Assembly: GCA_030066665.1 (NCBI GenBank) | Contig: JASJBD010000048.1 | Span: forward strand, 1-34,560 | DNA: 34,560 nucleotides | DNA from: Gammaproteobacteria bacterium | Lineage (GTDB): Bacteria > Pseudomonadota > Gammaproteobacteria > Steroidobacterales > GCA-2729495 | Reading direction: 5' to 3' | Shown: one piece after another, positions 7,904-16,773 of the stretch | How positions within the stretch are numbered: position 1 is the first letter of the stretch | How the letters are laid out: every line of letters begins with the position of its first letter | Position numbers and translations under genes: made by a program | Notes under the pieces: model-generated | Told to the model about the DNA's origin: nothing | The model's input: only the letters and a program-made list of their open reading frames with translations | The model's database searches: none

Positions 7904-8611
7904 CTACTTGGTGTCCCAAACCTTGACCTTCCGGTAGCTTGCGGTGCCAACGATGGTACGAATGTCGGAGACATCGTCGCTGAAGTCCTCGTATGCCTTA
8001 CTCGCAAACATCGCCTCCAGATGCTCATTCAACCCTGCGAAGGTTGGCGCTGACATAATCACGTAATGTGTCGGCGCGGCGCCTGCTGACCGGTTTTCCA
8101 TCAATCGCGTAACGCCCGGTGCCTGCTTGCCAATATCCGAGTTTGCCAGCTTATCGAAGGCCTTCGCATACTTGGCGGCATTAGTCACATTGAGCGAATA
8201 GACCATGACGTAGTTATCCCGCTCCGGCCACCCTTCACCATAGTCAGCGCGGATGACGCCGATACCGCTGCGAATGGGATCCGCGGCCGCATTCACCGCG
8301 GCCATTGCATTGCCCCAGCCGCCCGAGCGAACCCGACTTGCCGTCATTTTGTCGTAATCGGCGAAACTGTCGTAGTCGGACACGAGGAAATGCGTGGCGG
8401 GATCGTCGCCGTCGAATATCGCGCGGACGAGGAAGACTTTTGAACCTTTCCCGGCCTCGCTGTTGAACAAACTATCGAGCGCCCCGACCACCGCCGCCGG
8501 GCTGCGGACGTTGAAAGCGATATAGGTTTCAATCGGATCTGCGAACGCGGCAGAGGTGCCGAACGTCAGTGCGAGCAGAGTTCCGATGAACAGGTTGATT
8601 TTTTTGCTCAT
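7904..8611 (-). CDS. secreted protein of unknown function
   Basis: A 235-residue protein from the ATG at 8611 (MSKKINLFIG) with a clear Sec signal peptide ending near AFA-DP at residues 22-24. The mature part contains two similar halves (YIAFNVRSPAAV..., then VMVYSLNVTNAAKYAKAFD...), suggesting an internal duplication of a dimeric alpha/beta-barrel or NIPSNAP-like fold; this is inference from the repeated pattern only. The frame extends to 8677, but without a signal peptide at its N-terminus. A TATACT-like -10 lies about 22 bp upstream of 8611. A strong terminator follows, so it is monocistronic. It diverges from the serine-hydrolase gene. Confidence 0.75.
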   Translation of the reverse strand: MSKKINLFIGTLLALTFGTSAAFADPIETYIAFNVRSPAAVVGALDSLFNSEAGKGSKVFLVRAIFDGDDPATHFLVSDYDSFADYDKMTASRVRSGGWGNAMAAVNAAADPIRSGIGVIRADYGEGWPERDNYVMVYSLNVTNAAKYAKAFDKLANSDIGKQAPGVTRLMENRSAGAAPTHYVIMSAPTFAGLNEHLEAMFASKAYEDFSDDVSDIRTIVGTASYRKVKVWDTK

Positions 8612-8632
8612 GACACCCACCCCATTGTTGTA

Positions 8633-8638
8633 AGTATA
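8633..8638 (-). promoter_or_regulatory. candidate -10 element for the secreted-protein gene
   Basis: Minus-strand TATACT lies about 22 bp upstream of the chosen ATG at 8611. No good -35 hexamer stands 16-18 bp further upstream, so this is a weak call based on the hexamer and the sensible leader length. Confidence 0.3.
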
Positions 8639-8757
8639 GGAACTCCCCTTTTTCACATAATTCCCGCGAAAATCCAATAAGATAAAGTACTTACGACTCG
8701 GCGGCCTGGAGTGGCGCGGATCGATCCAGCCGCGCTAATGATGGCGCCAGACATACC

Positions 8758-10431
8758 ATGGCCAATCTTGCCTGCCTCACCTACTTACTATTTGGCGCGC
8801 TGGTACTTGCCCCGCTGACCGGGATTGCAGCGGCCCCGGAAAACACCCGCGATCATCAAATTGCTCGAGTATTTGCGTATTGGGATCGGCCTGATTCGCC
8901 CGGTGCAGCTGTTGCAGTGGCCAGGAATGGCCAGATGCTCTACACGGGCGGGTTTGGGCTGGCGAATCTCGAATTTGGCATCCCTATCAGGCCGCAAACA
9001 GCCTTCAACGCGGGCTCGATAGCCAAGCAGTTCACGGCGGCGGCGATCCTGATGCTCGAGGCCGACGGTCGCCTGTCTCTTGATCACAAGATCCGTCGCT
9101 ATATTCCCGAACTGACGAAGATTGCCAGTCGAATCACCCTGCGCCAGCTGCTTAACCATACCAGCGGCCTGCGCGATATTTGGGCGTTGACCGATCTGGC
9201 CGGGTGGATGCCGGCAGATACCCGCACGCAAACCCAGGCAATGCGTTTGCTGAACGCGCAGGAAGCACTGAACTTCGAACCGGGCATGTCCTTTGGTTAC
9301 TCAAACAGTGGCTACATTCTGCTCGCTGAGGTGGTGGCGAGAGTCAGCGGGCAACCCTTTCCCGATTGGGTGCACAAGAACCTGTTCTTACCAATCGGTA
9401 TGACGGCCACCTATTTCTATCAGGACCATACGCGCGTTTTACCTGGCAGCGCTGCCTCCTATCGCTCGCGCGGCCGCGATAAAGGCTTCGCCAAGGACAT
9501 TCTCAGTAGCGATCTGGTGGGCGGCGGCAACCTGGTGACGACTGTCGCTGATCTTGTCCGCTGGGCAGAGCATCTGAGAACCGCCGAGCTTGACGGGCAG
9601 AGTATGCTGGCGCGCCTCAGTGAGCAGGGAACCCTACCCGGCGGCATGCCGACCGGCTATGGCATGGGTCTGTTTGTCGGTCGCTACCGCGGCTTACCCG
9701 TGGTCCACCACGGCGGGGCAAGCGCGGGCTACCGCAGCCACTTGCTCACGTTTGTCGATGAGCATGTATCAATCGTCATTCTCGGTAATGTGAATACCGT
9801 GCGTGCCAATGTGCTGGCTCGCGACATTGCGGATCTGATCCTGGCAGATCTTTTCACGATGGCCCCGCCGGCCGCGGGCGTTGCGGAGGTAGAGGTCCTG
9901 CTCCCACTCGAGACTTACACGGGCTTGTATGCCATGGGACCCACATTGCTGCTGGACGTTCGTGAGGTCGACGGCCGACTGATCTTTCTGCTTGGTGGCT
10001 CGACACCTCGCGAGATGTTTCCCGCCGGTCCGCACACATTCGCGACCACCGAAGCGGGCGTACGTCTGACGTTCACACCGGACTCGGAGCGCAGCATCAA
10101 CGCCGTCGAGCTGCAGGTTCCCGGGCTAGCGCGTGCAGGCCGCCGCCTCGCGCCCCTGAAGCTAACCACCACCCAGGCGCGCGCCTATCCGGGCGCCTAT
10201 TTCAGCCAGGAGCTTGGTACCACTTACACGATTGTCCGTAACGGCGACGGCCTTGTGGTCCAGCGCTTGCGCGGCGAAGACATCGTACTCATGCCCGTCG
10301 ACCAGGATCGGTTCATCGGGTCTGCCATGCGTGATTTGACACTGCGATTCGATCGCCGAGCTTCCGGCAGAGTGCGCGGGTTCGAGTTGTCAGTCGACCG
10401 GGCCCGCGGCATCCGGTTCGAGAAGCAGTAG
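8758..10431 (+). CDS. serine hydrolase, beta-lactamase/D-Ala-D-Ala carboxypeptidase-like
   Basis: A 557-residue exported protein with a signal peptide (cleavage near IAAA at about 23-26). The class C beta-lactamase-like catalytic set is complete: S87-I-A-K90, Y181-S-N183 and HHGG at 317-320 in place of the KTG box. A C-terminal region of about 180 residues, with beta-rich composition, follows the catalytic domain, as in many esterase or peptidase members of this family. True beta-lactamase activity is not implied; esterase, amidase or peptidase activity is equally possible. It is divergent from the secreted-protein gene and convergent, 14 bp apart, with the TonB-dependent receptor. Confidence 0.88.
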   Translation: MANLACLTYLLFGALVLAPLTGIAAAPENTRDHQIARVFAYWDRPDSPGAAVAVARNGQMLYTGGFGLANLEFGIPIRPQTAFNAGSIAKQFTAAAILMLEADGRLSLDHKIRRYIPELTKIASRITLRQLLNHTSGLRDIWALTDLAGWMPADTRTQTQAMRLLNAQEALNFEPGMSFGYSNSGYILLAEVVARVSGQPFPDWVHKNLFLPIGMTATYFYQDHTRVLPGSAASYRSRGRDKGFAKDILSSDLVGGGNLVTTVADLVRWAEHLRTAELDGQSMLARLSEQGTLPGGMPTGYGMGLFVGRYRGLPVVHHGGASAGYRSHLLTFVDEHVSIVILGNVNTVRANVLARDIADLILADLFTMAPPAAGVAEVEVLLPLETYTGLYAMGPTLLLDVREVDGRLIFLLGGSTPREMFPAGPHTFATTEAGVRLTFTPDSERSINAVELQVPGLARAGRRLAPLKLTTTQARAYPGAYFSQELGTTYTIVRNGDGLVVQRLRGEDIVLMPVDQDRFIGSAMRDLTLRFDRRASGRVRGFELSVDRARGIRFEKQ

Positions 10432-10445
10432 ACTCGCATCACTGG

Positions 10446-13025
10446 TCAGCGCCCGAACCGGTACATGAATTCCACGCCGTAGTCGCGCTGCCGCTGCGGA
10501 ATCACTGAATACAGGCGCGGGTAGGCGCCATCGTTGTCCGCGGTGGGCGTCGTGGTAATCGGGTTGATGGCGTAGTTGTTGAAATTGAACGCGGCAATCG
10601 GGGTGTCGTCGTCCAGGAGGTTCCGCACGTAGGCCATGAGCGTCCACGTGCCTGCCTCCAGCCCGGCCCGCAGGTTGACGATCTTGCGGTCGCCCACCCA
10701 GTTCAGGTTGGAGGCCTTGTTGTAGCGCTTCGATTCGTACAGCAGGTCGCCGCGCAGGAAGCCCTCGATACCGGTGCTCATCGGGGCGCGGGTTTCGAAA
10801 CCGGTCACTAACGAGTGCTTGGGCGTATCGGGAATCTGTTTGCCGGCGATGTTGCCGTCGGTGCCAGTGGTCGCGGCGAAATTTGGCAGCGCACCCTGTT
10901 TGAACTCGCCGTCGGCGAGGCCGTAGTTCAGAAACAGCGACAGCCGGTCGTTCGCGACCCACAGCGTTTCGAGTTCGAGGCCAATTACCTCCGACTTGCC
11001 GGCGTTGCGCAGCACCTGCAGGCCGATGATGGTTCCGGACGATTGCGGGGTGTCGGCGAGTTCCGTCAGCGCCTGGTTGTCCCAGTCGATATAAAACGCC
11101 GCCAGGTTGGCCGTGAGCGTCTGGTCGAACCAGGTCGACTTGATGCCCAGTTCATACGTCCACTGTTCCTCTTCCTTTACGGTGAGGTCGTCCTTGTGCT
11201 GCTGGGTGCAGGTGGTCGGCGGGATGCCGGGCACGTTCAACACATCGCCGATCTGGCAATTTACCTGGAAGGCCGTGTACTCGGCAGGTATGTCGGAGCG
11301 GAACAGGTCTTTGTTGAAATCTCCCGGCTTGTTGCCCTTGGCGATCAGCCCGTATAGCAACACCTCGTCGGTGGCTCGATAGTTGAGCGTGAAGCGCGGC
11401 GTAAAGTTATCGAAATCCAGTGACGTACTCACCGGCAGGCTGCTGTTGTCGATGATCGAGCGTTGCCCGCTGGTAATGCTCTTGTCATCGCGCGACCAGC
11501 GGCCCTCGATATCGAGCGTCCATTGATCGGCGAAATCCCACCCGACCGCGCCGAACACCGACAGGTTCTCGATGGTCACCCGGCGCGGATCGCCGAAGCC
11601 GGCGCCGGGCTCCACGCCGAACACCGGGGCGGGGCCGGTGAAGCTGCGTTCGATGCGGGTCTCGTCCCGGTCGTAGTAGTACACGCCCAGTCGGCCTCGC
11701 AGCCGGCGATCGGCCGGCGACGACACCAGGAATTCCAGCTCGTAGTCCTCGATACTGTCCAGGATCTGGGTGGCGAACAGGCCCCACACGGCGCGCACCT
11801 CCTGGATGTCGAGATCGATCACATTGTCGAACTCGTCCTCGCTGTACGAGGCCAGCAGCAGTGTCGACCAGTCGCCGATGCCCTGCCGCCATTCGGCCAT
11901 CACCCGGTGGGTTTCACGCCGCAGGCCCGGTTCGGCGGGCGCCGCCCGGCGCTGCTCGGGGGAAATCGTGCCGAGCGGGGAATTCGCCGTGATGCCGTTG
12001 CGCAGGTCCGGCAGGTTCTTGCGGTTCTCGGTGCCCTGGTCGACAAACTCGCCGCAGAACTCGCCGCGCGAAGTCTCGTACCAGGGCTGCGCGGGGTCAG
12101 TGGGAATAAAGCAGTTCAGATTCGCAAAGTCGCTCGTGGTGTTCGGCTGCACGTTATTCGGGTACAGGGAGTCGTCCCCCTCGGTGTACGCGAACTTGAA
12201 ATTGATTTCGGTCGACTCGGTCGGTAACCAGGTGAGCTTGGTCAGCACGTCTGTGGTTTCTTCGGCGCCGAGGTCCGAGGTGTCACCTTCGAGATTCTGA
12301 TTCCCGAACACCTGCGTGAAGACCGTGCCGTCTACGAACGCGGAACCCGGCTGCAGGTTGTTGTTCCACTGACCGCCGTACTCGTCGTAACTGGCCGCGA
12401 CCAGGAACAGCAGGCGGCTCTCGAGGATCGGCCCGCTGACCCAGCCGCCGAGCTGGCGCTCGTCGCTGGAGCCGTACCGCAGGCTCAGTTCGCCTTCATA
12501 TTCGTTCGTCGGGCGGCGCGTGACGTAATTGATCGCGCCGGAAAAGGTCGCCCGCCCGAACTGGGCCGACTGCGGGCCGCGCAATACTTCCACGCGTTCC
12601 ATCGCGAACGTCGTCGCCGTCGCAATACTGCTCGACACGAACACACCATCGATGAAATACGAGGCATTGGGCTCGCCCTGGTTCGGGTCCGGCGGATTCA
12701 CCATGCCGCGGATCACCGGCCGGTCGCCGGCCCGCCCGATGCGCTGCACCGTGTTGAAGTTCGGCGTGAACGCGGCCACGTCGTAGTTGTTGCGAATGCC
12801 GCGGTCGCGCATCTGGTCGGCCGTGAACGCGGCCACAGAAATCGGCACCTGCTGCAGGCTCTCTTCCATCTTGCGCGCGGTCACCATGATCTCTTCGATC
12901 ACGCGCCCGGAGCTGTCGACGGTTTGGGCCGCAACAGGCGGTGCAACGCTCAACAGCCCGCCGACGGCTGCGATTAGCAAAACGCCGGCGATGCCGGCGT
13001 CGGCCCCTGAACAATGATGCTGCAT
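10446..13025 (-). CDS. TonB-dependent outer-membrane receptor
   Basis: An 859-residue TonB-dependent receptor with a signal peptide (about residues 1-34, cleavage near AAQ), a TonB-box-like EEIMVTARK at about 43-51, a plug domain (VPISVAAFTADQMRDRG, later RVEVLRGPQSAQFGRATFSG) and a long beta-barrel ending in YRFGR. The plug is of the siderophore/saccharide/terpenoid-type found in large numbers in aquatic gammaproteobacteria, so the ligand cannot be named. I chose the ATG at 13025 because it puts the signal peptide at the N-terminus. It is the last gene of a three-gene operon behind two NTF2-like secreted proteins, with 31 bp between, which suggests that these bind or process the transported ligand. 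Confidence 0.93.
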   Translation of the reverse strand: MQHHCSGADAGIAGVLLIAAVGGLLSVAPPVAAQTVDSSGRVIEEIMVTARKMEESLQQVPISVAAFTADQMRDRGIRNNYDVAAFTPNFNTVQRIGRAGDRPVIRGMVNPPDPNQGEPNASYFIDGVFVSSSIATATTFAMERVEVLRGPQSAQFGRATFSGAINYVTRRPTNEYEGELSLRYGSSDERQLGGWVSGPILESRLLFLVAASYDEYGGQWNNNLQPGSAFVDGTVFTQVFGNQNLEGDTSDLGAEETTDVLTKLTWLPTESTEINFKFAYTEGDDSLYPNNVQPNTTSDFANLNCFIPTDPAQPWYETSRGEFCGEFVDQGTENRKNLPDLRNGITANSPLGTISPEQRRAAPAEPGLRRETHRVMAEWRQGIGDWSTLLLASYSEDEFDNVIDLDIQEVRAVWGLFATQILDSIEDYELEFLVSSPADRRLRGRLGVYYYDRDETRIERSFTGPAPVFGVEPGAGFGDPRRVTIENLSVFGAVGWDFADQWTLDIEGRWSRDDKSITSGQRSIIDNSSLPVSTSLDFDNFTPRFTLNYRATDEVLLYGLIAKGNKPGDFNKDLFRSDIPAEYTAFQVNCQIGDVLNVPGIPPTTCTQQHKDDLTVKEEEQWTYELGIKSTWFDQTLTANLAAFYIDWDNQALTELADTPQSSGTIIGLQVLRNAGKSEVIGLELETLWVANDRLSLFLNYGLADGEFKQGALPNFAATTGTDGNIAGKQIPDTPKHSLVTGFETRAPMSTGIEGFLRGDLLYESKRYNKASNLNWVGDRKIVNLRAGLEAGTWTLMAYVRNLLDDDTPIAAFNFNNYAINPITTTPTADNDGAYPRLYSVIPQRQRDYGVEFMYRFGR

Positions 13026-13056
13026 TGACGGCCTGGTCACAGCAGCGCGCCGTCGC

Positions 13057-13644
13057 TCAGCCGTCCGGATCCATCGGCTGCACAATCTCGGCGTAGTCCG
13101 CGGGCACGGACTTCCGGTACAGGTGTTCCAGGTAGGTCAGCGGCGCCATCGGGGCTTCGGCGTAATGAATAAACCGCCAGCCGTCGGCGGTCTTGCGCAT
13201 CACGGCATTCGCCCGAAAGTTGTCGCTGATCGGCGGCCGGCCCTTGATATCCATGGCCAGCTTGTTTTCCCAGATCACAATCGCAATGTCGTCGGCGACG
13301 AGCCGGACCCGCAGCCGATAGGGGGTCATGATCACCCCGCCCATGATCGTGCGGAGGATCTTCGGCGGGTTGAAATAACTCTCCAGCCCCTCCCTGCCGA
13401 TCAGCCAGCGTTCCCGTTCCTCGCCGAGGTAGTAGGGCGCCTCTTCGTCCGGGTCCCACGTGTCGTAGATGGCGGCCCAGTTGCTGGTACTCCAGTTACG
13501 CCCCCATTCGAGGATCATGGCTTCGATGGCTTCGGCGACCTCGGTCGGGGCCGTGCTCTCCGGGTCGAGAATCGACGCGGCGGTCACCAGGCCGGGCAGG
13601 CTGGCGAGGAGGGTCGCAATGCAAAATGTCTTCAGCGGTTTCAT
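13057..13644 (-). CDS. secreted NTF2/SnoaL-like protein, second of a tandem pair
   Basis: A 195-residue protein from the ATG at 13644 with a signal peptide (residues 1-22, ending VTAAS). The mature part has the cone-shaped alpha+beta pattern of NTF2-like proteins: an N-terminal helix with WSTSNWAAIYDTWDPDEEAPYYL, then alternating strands and a final GWRFIHYAEAP strand. It is clearly homologous to the gene immediately upstream (shared WDPDEE-PYYL, WLIG, FRANAVMR/FKANAVFR and IHYAE blocks). Its ATG overlaps the upstream gene's stop as ATGA, so the two are coupled. No enzymatic residues can be assigned. The tandem position before a TonB-dependent receptor is the best clue to a joint periplasmic role. 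Confidence 0.8.
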   Translation of the reverse strand: MKPLKTFCIATLLASLPGLVTAASILDPESTAPTEVAEAIEAMILEWGRNWSTSNWAAIYDTWDPDEEAPYYLGEERERWLIGREGLESYFNPPKILRTIMGGVIMTPYRLRVRLVADDIAIVIWENKLAMDIKGRPPISDNFRANAVMRKTADGWRFIHYAEAPMAPLTYLEHLYRKSVPADYAEIVQPMDPDG

Positions 13645-14345
13645 TCCGGTGGCCCCCCTGCGTTGGTGGTTTTCTTCTTCCGCTTGGTCATCTCGACGAA
13701 ATCCGGGCTCGCCTGCTGCCGATACAGCCGCTCGAAATACATGATGGCGGAATCGGGGGTTTCGGCGTAATGAATGAACTGCCAGCCGGCCGCGGTGTTG
13801 CGGAACACCGCATTCGCCTTGAAGGTCTCGCCCAGCGGCGGCATGAAGTACGGCTTGTAATCGAACTTCACGTACCACACGGCGATGGCCAGGTCGTCAC
13901 CGATCTGGCGCACGCGAATGTCGGACGGCGTATAGCGCATCGCCTGCAATTCACTTTCTGCGCGAATCGTATAGTGCTTCTTCTCGATCTGTTGAATCCC
14001 GGTCGGATTCAGCTCGGGCACCGGTTTCTCCGGAAACGTCTGTTTGCGGGCGAAATAGCCCCGCAGCTGGTCCCAGCCGATCAGCCAGTCCGGCTGATGC
14101 GACAACAGGTAATACGGTGTTTCTTCGTCGGGATCCCAGAGCTCCAGCACCGTGTACCACTCCCGCGAACTCATGCGGGCGGCGAACTCGCCGATCACAG
14201 CTTCGATATCCCGCGTCACCTCCGGCGGCGAAGTGCTGCCGACGTCGAACTCCGGATAGCCGCCGTGACTCGTGGCCTGCGCGGCCGCGCCACTCAGCAG
14301 CCACGCGATCAGTGTCCAGGCAAGCGGCCCGTGTTTCTTCTGCAT
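13641..14345 (-). CDS. secreted NTF2/SnoaL-like protein, first of a tandem pair
   Basis: A 234-residue protein from the ATG at 14345, supported by a GGGAGGAC ribosome site 7-8 bases upstream. A signal peptide covers about residues 1-23 (cleavage near AQA). The body matches its downstream paralogue in order: SSREWYTVLELWDPDEE, PYYLLSHQPDWLIG, FKANAVFRNTAAGWQFIHYAE. The tail is Lys-rich (TKRKKKTT). It is first in the operon, so the promoter should lie in 14346-14489, where a TATGCT-like -10 can be seen on the minus strand but no good -35. Function is unknown; NTF2-like folds include ketosteroid isomerases, dehydratases and non-catalytic binding proteins. Confidence 0.8.
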   Translation of the reverse strand: MQKKHGPLAWTLIAWLLSGAAAQATSHGGYPEFDVGSTSPPEVTRDIEAVIGEFAARMSSREWYTVLELWDPDEETPYYLLSHQPDWLIGWDQLRGYFARKQTFPEKPVPELNPTGIQQIEKKHYTIRAESELQAMRYTPSDIRVRQIGDDLAIAVWYVKFDYKPYFMPPLGETFKANAVFRNTAAGWQFIHYAETPDSAIMYFERLYRQQASPDFVEMTKRKKKTTNAGGPPE

Positions 14346-14489
14346 TGGTTGTCCTCCCGCCACAGGCGTCCCGCCTCAAGCATACAAGGCGGAGCGCGTC
14401 ATCACCTGCTCCGGCGCCATCAAAAAAACTCTGCATCCTCCTCGTGGTTGGTGGCATCGGGACTTCCGAGAACAAGAGGGGCAGTGAAC

Positions 14490-14897
14490 CTAGACCAGCC
14501 GCAGGCTGCGCCCGCGTGGCAGGCGATAGACGGAGAAGTCTTTCCGGTCGAGCGTGAACATCTCGGTCACGTGCTCGCGCGCGGCCACATGCACGAGCGT
14601 GGCATCGGCAAAGTCCATCGGCAGATCGCGGTATTTCTCCAGCAGCGCGCGAATCGCCGGTAAGTCATCGGCCGTGATATCCAGCAAGCGCAGCGCACCG
14701 CGTTCGATCATTTCCAGCAAAGCGGTTTGAGCGACCGGCACCCGTTGCAGAAAGTGCATCGCCTCGGTCACCGGCATCCAGGTGGTGAGTAACGGCCCGC
14801 GCAGGGTTTTCAGGGTAGCGACGCAGGCGGCGTGATCCGGATCCTGCGCCTGCAACAGCGCAATCAGCGGTCCGGCATCAACCAGGGTGCCGGGCAT
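14490..14897 (-). CDS. PIN-domain ribonuclease toxin, VapC family
   Basis: A 135-residue PIN-domain protein from the ATG at 14897. The conserved acidic residues are visible: the first Asp in TLVDAGPLIALL, a Glu in VTEAMHFL, and two Asp in MDFADATLVHVA, with a further Asp in TLDRKDF. Such proteins cleave tRNA or rRNA and are neutralised by the partner antitoxin. The start lies 20 bp inside the end of the antitoxin gene, a normal coupled VapBC arrangement. Length and motif spacing are normal, so the toxin looks intact. Confidence 0.88.
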   Translation of the reverse strand: MPGTLVDAGPLIALLQAQDPDHAACVATLKTLRGPLLTTWMPVTEAMHFLQRVPVAQTALLEMIERGALRLLDITADDLPAIRALLEKYRDLPMDFADATLVHVAAREHVTEMFTLDRKDFSVYRLPRGRSLRLV

Positions 14898-15147
14898 GAT
14901 GGCGGCGGTTGAGCGACTCGCGAAACACGCGCTTGTGATCACGGGCCGGTGCCGCGGGTTTCCCCTTCGCGATACCGATCAGATCGGCGATGGCCACGTA
15001 CGGTCCGTCGGCGTCGGGCGAAGCGGCACCCGCCGCCAGCTCATGCAGCGCATCCCGAATTACGTCGGACTTGCTGCTGCCGCGTTCGCGGGCCAGCCGG
15101 CGCAACAGCGCCTCGGTCTCCGCATCCAGCCTGACACTCGTGGGCAT
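14878..15147 (-). CDS. ribbon-helix-helix antitoxin, VapB/CopG-like
   Basis: An 89-residue protein from the ATG at 15147, preceded by a GGAGG ribosome site. Its N-terminus (MPTSVRLDAETEALLRRLA, then SSKSDVIRDALHEL) is a ribbon-helix-helix DNA-binding domain with the first strand carrying the basic and polar contact residues. The C-terminal half (VAIADLIGIAKGK) should bind and block the PIN toxin encoded just downstream with a 20-bp overlap. Autorepression through the imperfect palindrome directly upstream is likely. Confidence 0.85.
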   Translation of the reverse strand: MPTSVRLDAETEALLRRLARERGSSKSDVIRDALHELAAGAASPDADGPYVAIADLIGIAKGKPAAPARDHKRVFRESLNRRHHARHPG

Positions 15148-15161
15148 GATTCGCCTCCGTA

Positions 15162-15180
15162 ATACACTAGCGTAGTACAT
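15162..15180. promoter_or_regulatory. candidate operator of the VapBC-like pair
   Basis: An imperfect inverted repeat, ATACACTA-GCG-TAGTACAT, with 6 of 8 matching positions, lies about 15 bp upstream of the antitoxin start and overlaps the place expected for its promoter. RHH antitoxins bind such short palindromes to repress their own operon. Binding is inferred from position and symmetry only. Confidence 0.45.
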
Positions 15181-15317
15181 AGCGGCGGCAGGTACAAGGC
15201 GGCGGCTCATGCCCCCCGCATCGCCGGAACGTGCTCGCCGCGCGAGCTCGAAATCCGATGGTTACCGCAGGATTTCGGCGTCCGGCAGCTTTTTCAGGAT
15301 CGGCGTAGTTAAGGCCA

Positions 15318-16655
15318 CTACGCGATCTGTGTTTCTGAAGCTTCAGGGATTTCTTGATGATCTTCCTGTAGAAAAGCGACGATTTCTTGTGCGGCCTGTC
15401 GGGCGCCATCGATCGAATCCTGGATCTTCTTGAGGCGCATCATGTTTTCCTTGTATGAATGATCTTGGGTGATCTTCTCTAGAGCTTTTGAGAGGTTGCG
15501 GTGACTCAGCTCTTGCTTCCACAAAAGAATCCCGGCCCCATTTCGTTGCACCATTGCAAGGTTTCCTCCCTGCTCGATATGCATCGGAATTCCAATTAGC
15601 GGCGTGCCCGAATGAATCGCCGTTTGCACCGTCCCTGCGCCGCCATGGGTAATGGCAATATCGGCCATCGGGTTTACAAGATGTGCTGGAACGTGTGGCA
15701 GGAGAAGCACCCTTTCTGAGCGGCTTTGTGGCAGATCTTTGAGGATGGTTGTCGTTACGACCACCGCTTGAAGATCGAGTTCCTCGATGATGCCAATGAG
15801 CGAATGCAATACCGATGGCGAGCCAGAAACGCCCATGGCACAAAACAGTTTCGTTCGCTTCGTATCGAAATGTTCTTTGACTTCTGGAGGCACTTCGCCG
15901 GGTAGCTTGGCGAAACAAGGGCCTCCGTAGCGATATTTTGGGGGACGGTGGAAATACTCCGGTTGGCTTGGCACGTAGTTCTCAAGCTCCTCAGGCCGTA
16001 TACCTAAAATTTCCGGCGCATCCATCACTACTGTGAGGTGTCCAGCTATCAAATCTAGCGTGCTCTTGAATTCCGGGAGACCGTTCTTCCTGGCAAATTC
16101 ATTAAAGGGGTAAATCCAGAACTGGGAACGTGGCACAACCCGATTGGCGATCCGGTTCATCGGCAGTAGCCGCAGCAGAATTGTGTAGGGATACTTCGCG
16201 AAGCTCGGTACGAATTCACCCATCTTCTTTTCATAGAAGGGTGCGATGAATGAGCCGGGTTGTTGCACGATGATCGGAATGCCGGCAAGTGGCGCCGACA
16301 AATAGGATGGCAGGTTCCAACCGATCAGTACGGCATCGGCCTTTTCATTCATAAACGCCTGCACTTCATTTGGAACGTATTGCTCCAGCTCTTCCAAGGT
16401 AAAGAAACTACTTGTCTTTAGGTCGATCTCTCCCTCGCCGCGATTAAAGCGGAAATATTCTTGAGCACGCTCGTGCGACATGAGCGGCTGGACCTGCGCA
16501 ACCGCAAAACCTTCATCCTTGACGATGTTCTCGTAAGGGCCACCATGGCTAAAGAAGAGAATTTCTTGTCCCATGCTGCGAAGGGCCTTGCCAATCTCAA
16601 GCAAACGTGAGACCTCGGAGAGATAGTAAAAATGCGGAAAGCAGATAACTTTCAT
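15318..16655 (-). CDS. GT1-family glycosyltransferase (UGT/MGT-like)
   Basis: A 445-residue GT-B glycosyltransferase. The C-terminal nucleotide-sugar signature is visible at about residues 338-368: THGGAGTVQTAIHSG, then TPLIGIPMHIEQGGN, with the HGG, Glu/Gln and PxxxxQxxN positions of family GT1. The N-terminal domain is more divergent. Members glycosylate macrolides, sterols, flavonoids or lipids, using UDP- or dTDP-sugars. Its base composition is visibly more AT-rich than the genes on either side, suggesting transfer. It starts 10 bp after a 35-codon ORF coupled to the MFS transporter gene, so it is probably cotranscribed with a transporter that could export the glycosylated product (inference). 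Confidence 0.88.
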   Translation of the reverse strand: MKVICFPHFYYLSEVSRLLEIGKALRSMGQEILFFSHGGPYENIVKDEGFAVAQVQPLMSHERAQEYFRFNRGEGEIDLKTSSFFTLEELEQYVPNEVQAFMNEKADAVLIGWNLPSYLSAPLAGIPIIVQQPGSFIAPFYEKKMGEFVPSFAKYPYTILLRLLPMNRIANRVVPRSQFWIYPFNEFARKNGLPEFKSTLDLIAGHLTVVMDAPEILGIRPEELENYVPSQPEYFHRPPKYRYGGPCFAKLPGEVPPEVKEHFDTKRTKLFCAMGVSGSPSVLHSLIGIIEELDLQAVVVTTTILKDLPQSRSERVLLLPHVPAHLVNPMADIAITHGGAGTVQTAIHSGTPLIGIPMHIEQGGNLAMVQRNGAGILLWKQELSHRNLSKALEKITQDHSYKENMMRLKKIQDSIDGARQAAQEIVAFLQEDHQEIPEASETQIA

Positions 16656-16665
16656 GGTAGAGAGC

Positions 16666-16773
16666 TCATTCGTTTGTATTGCGCGCTGCTTTCATACCGC
16701 GATCCAGACTGGGCGTCCATTGGGAGAAATGCGGATATTCAAGGACGGTGACTTCAGTGATTCGCGGGCTCAT
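16666..16773 (-). CDS. 35-codon ORF coupled to the MFS gene
   Basis: A short frame (MSPRITEVTVLEYPHFSQW..., 35 residues) starts at an ATG whose ATGA overlaps the MFS transporter stop, and ends 10 bp before the glycosyltransferase start. The overlap suggests coupled translation. It has no membrane segment or recognised motif. It could be a true small protein, or the N-terminal stub of a gene truncated when the AT-richer glycosyltransferase arrived. I cannot decide between these. Confidence 0.35.
   Translation of the reverse strand: MSPRITEVTVLEYPHFSQWTPSLDRGMKAARNTNE

Noticed and set aside
15262-15317. A minus-strand peptide end (LKKLPDAEILR) behind the glycosyltransferase as part of a known gene
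   Set aside because: Too short to identify. It is kept only as weak support for an insertion event.
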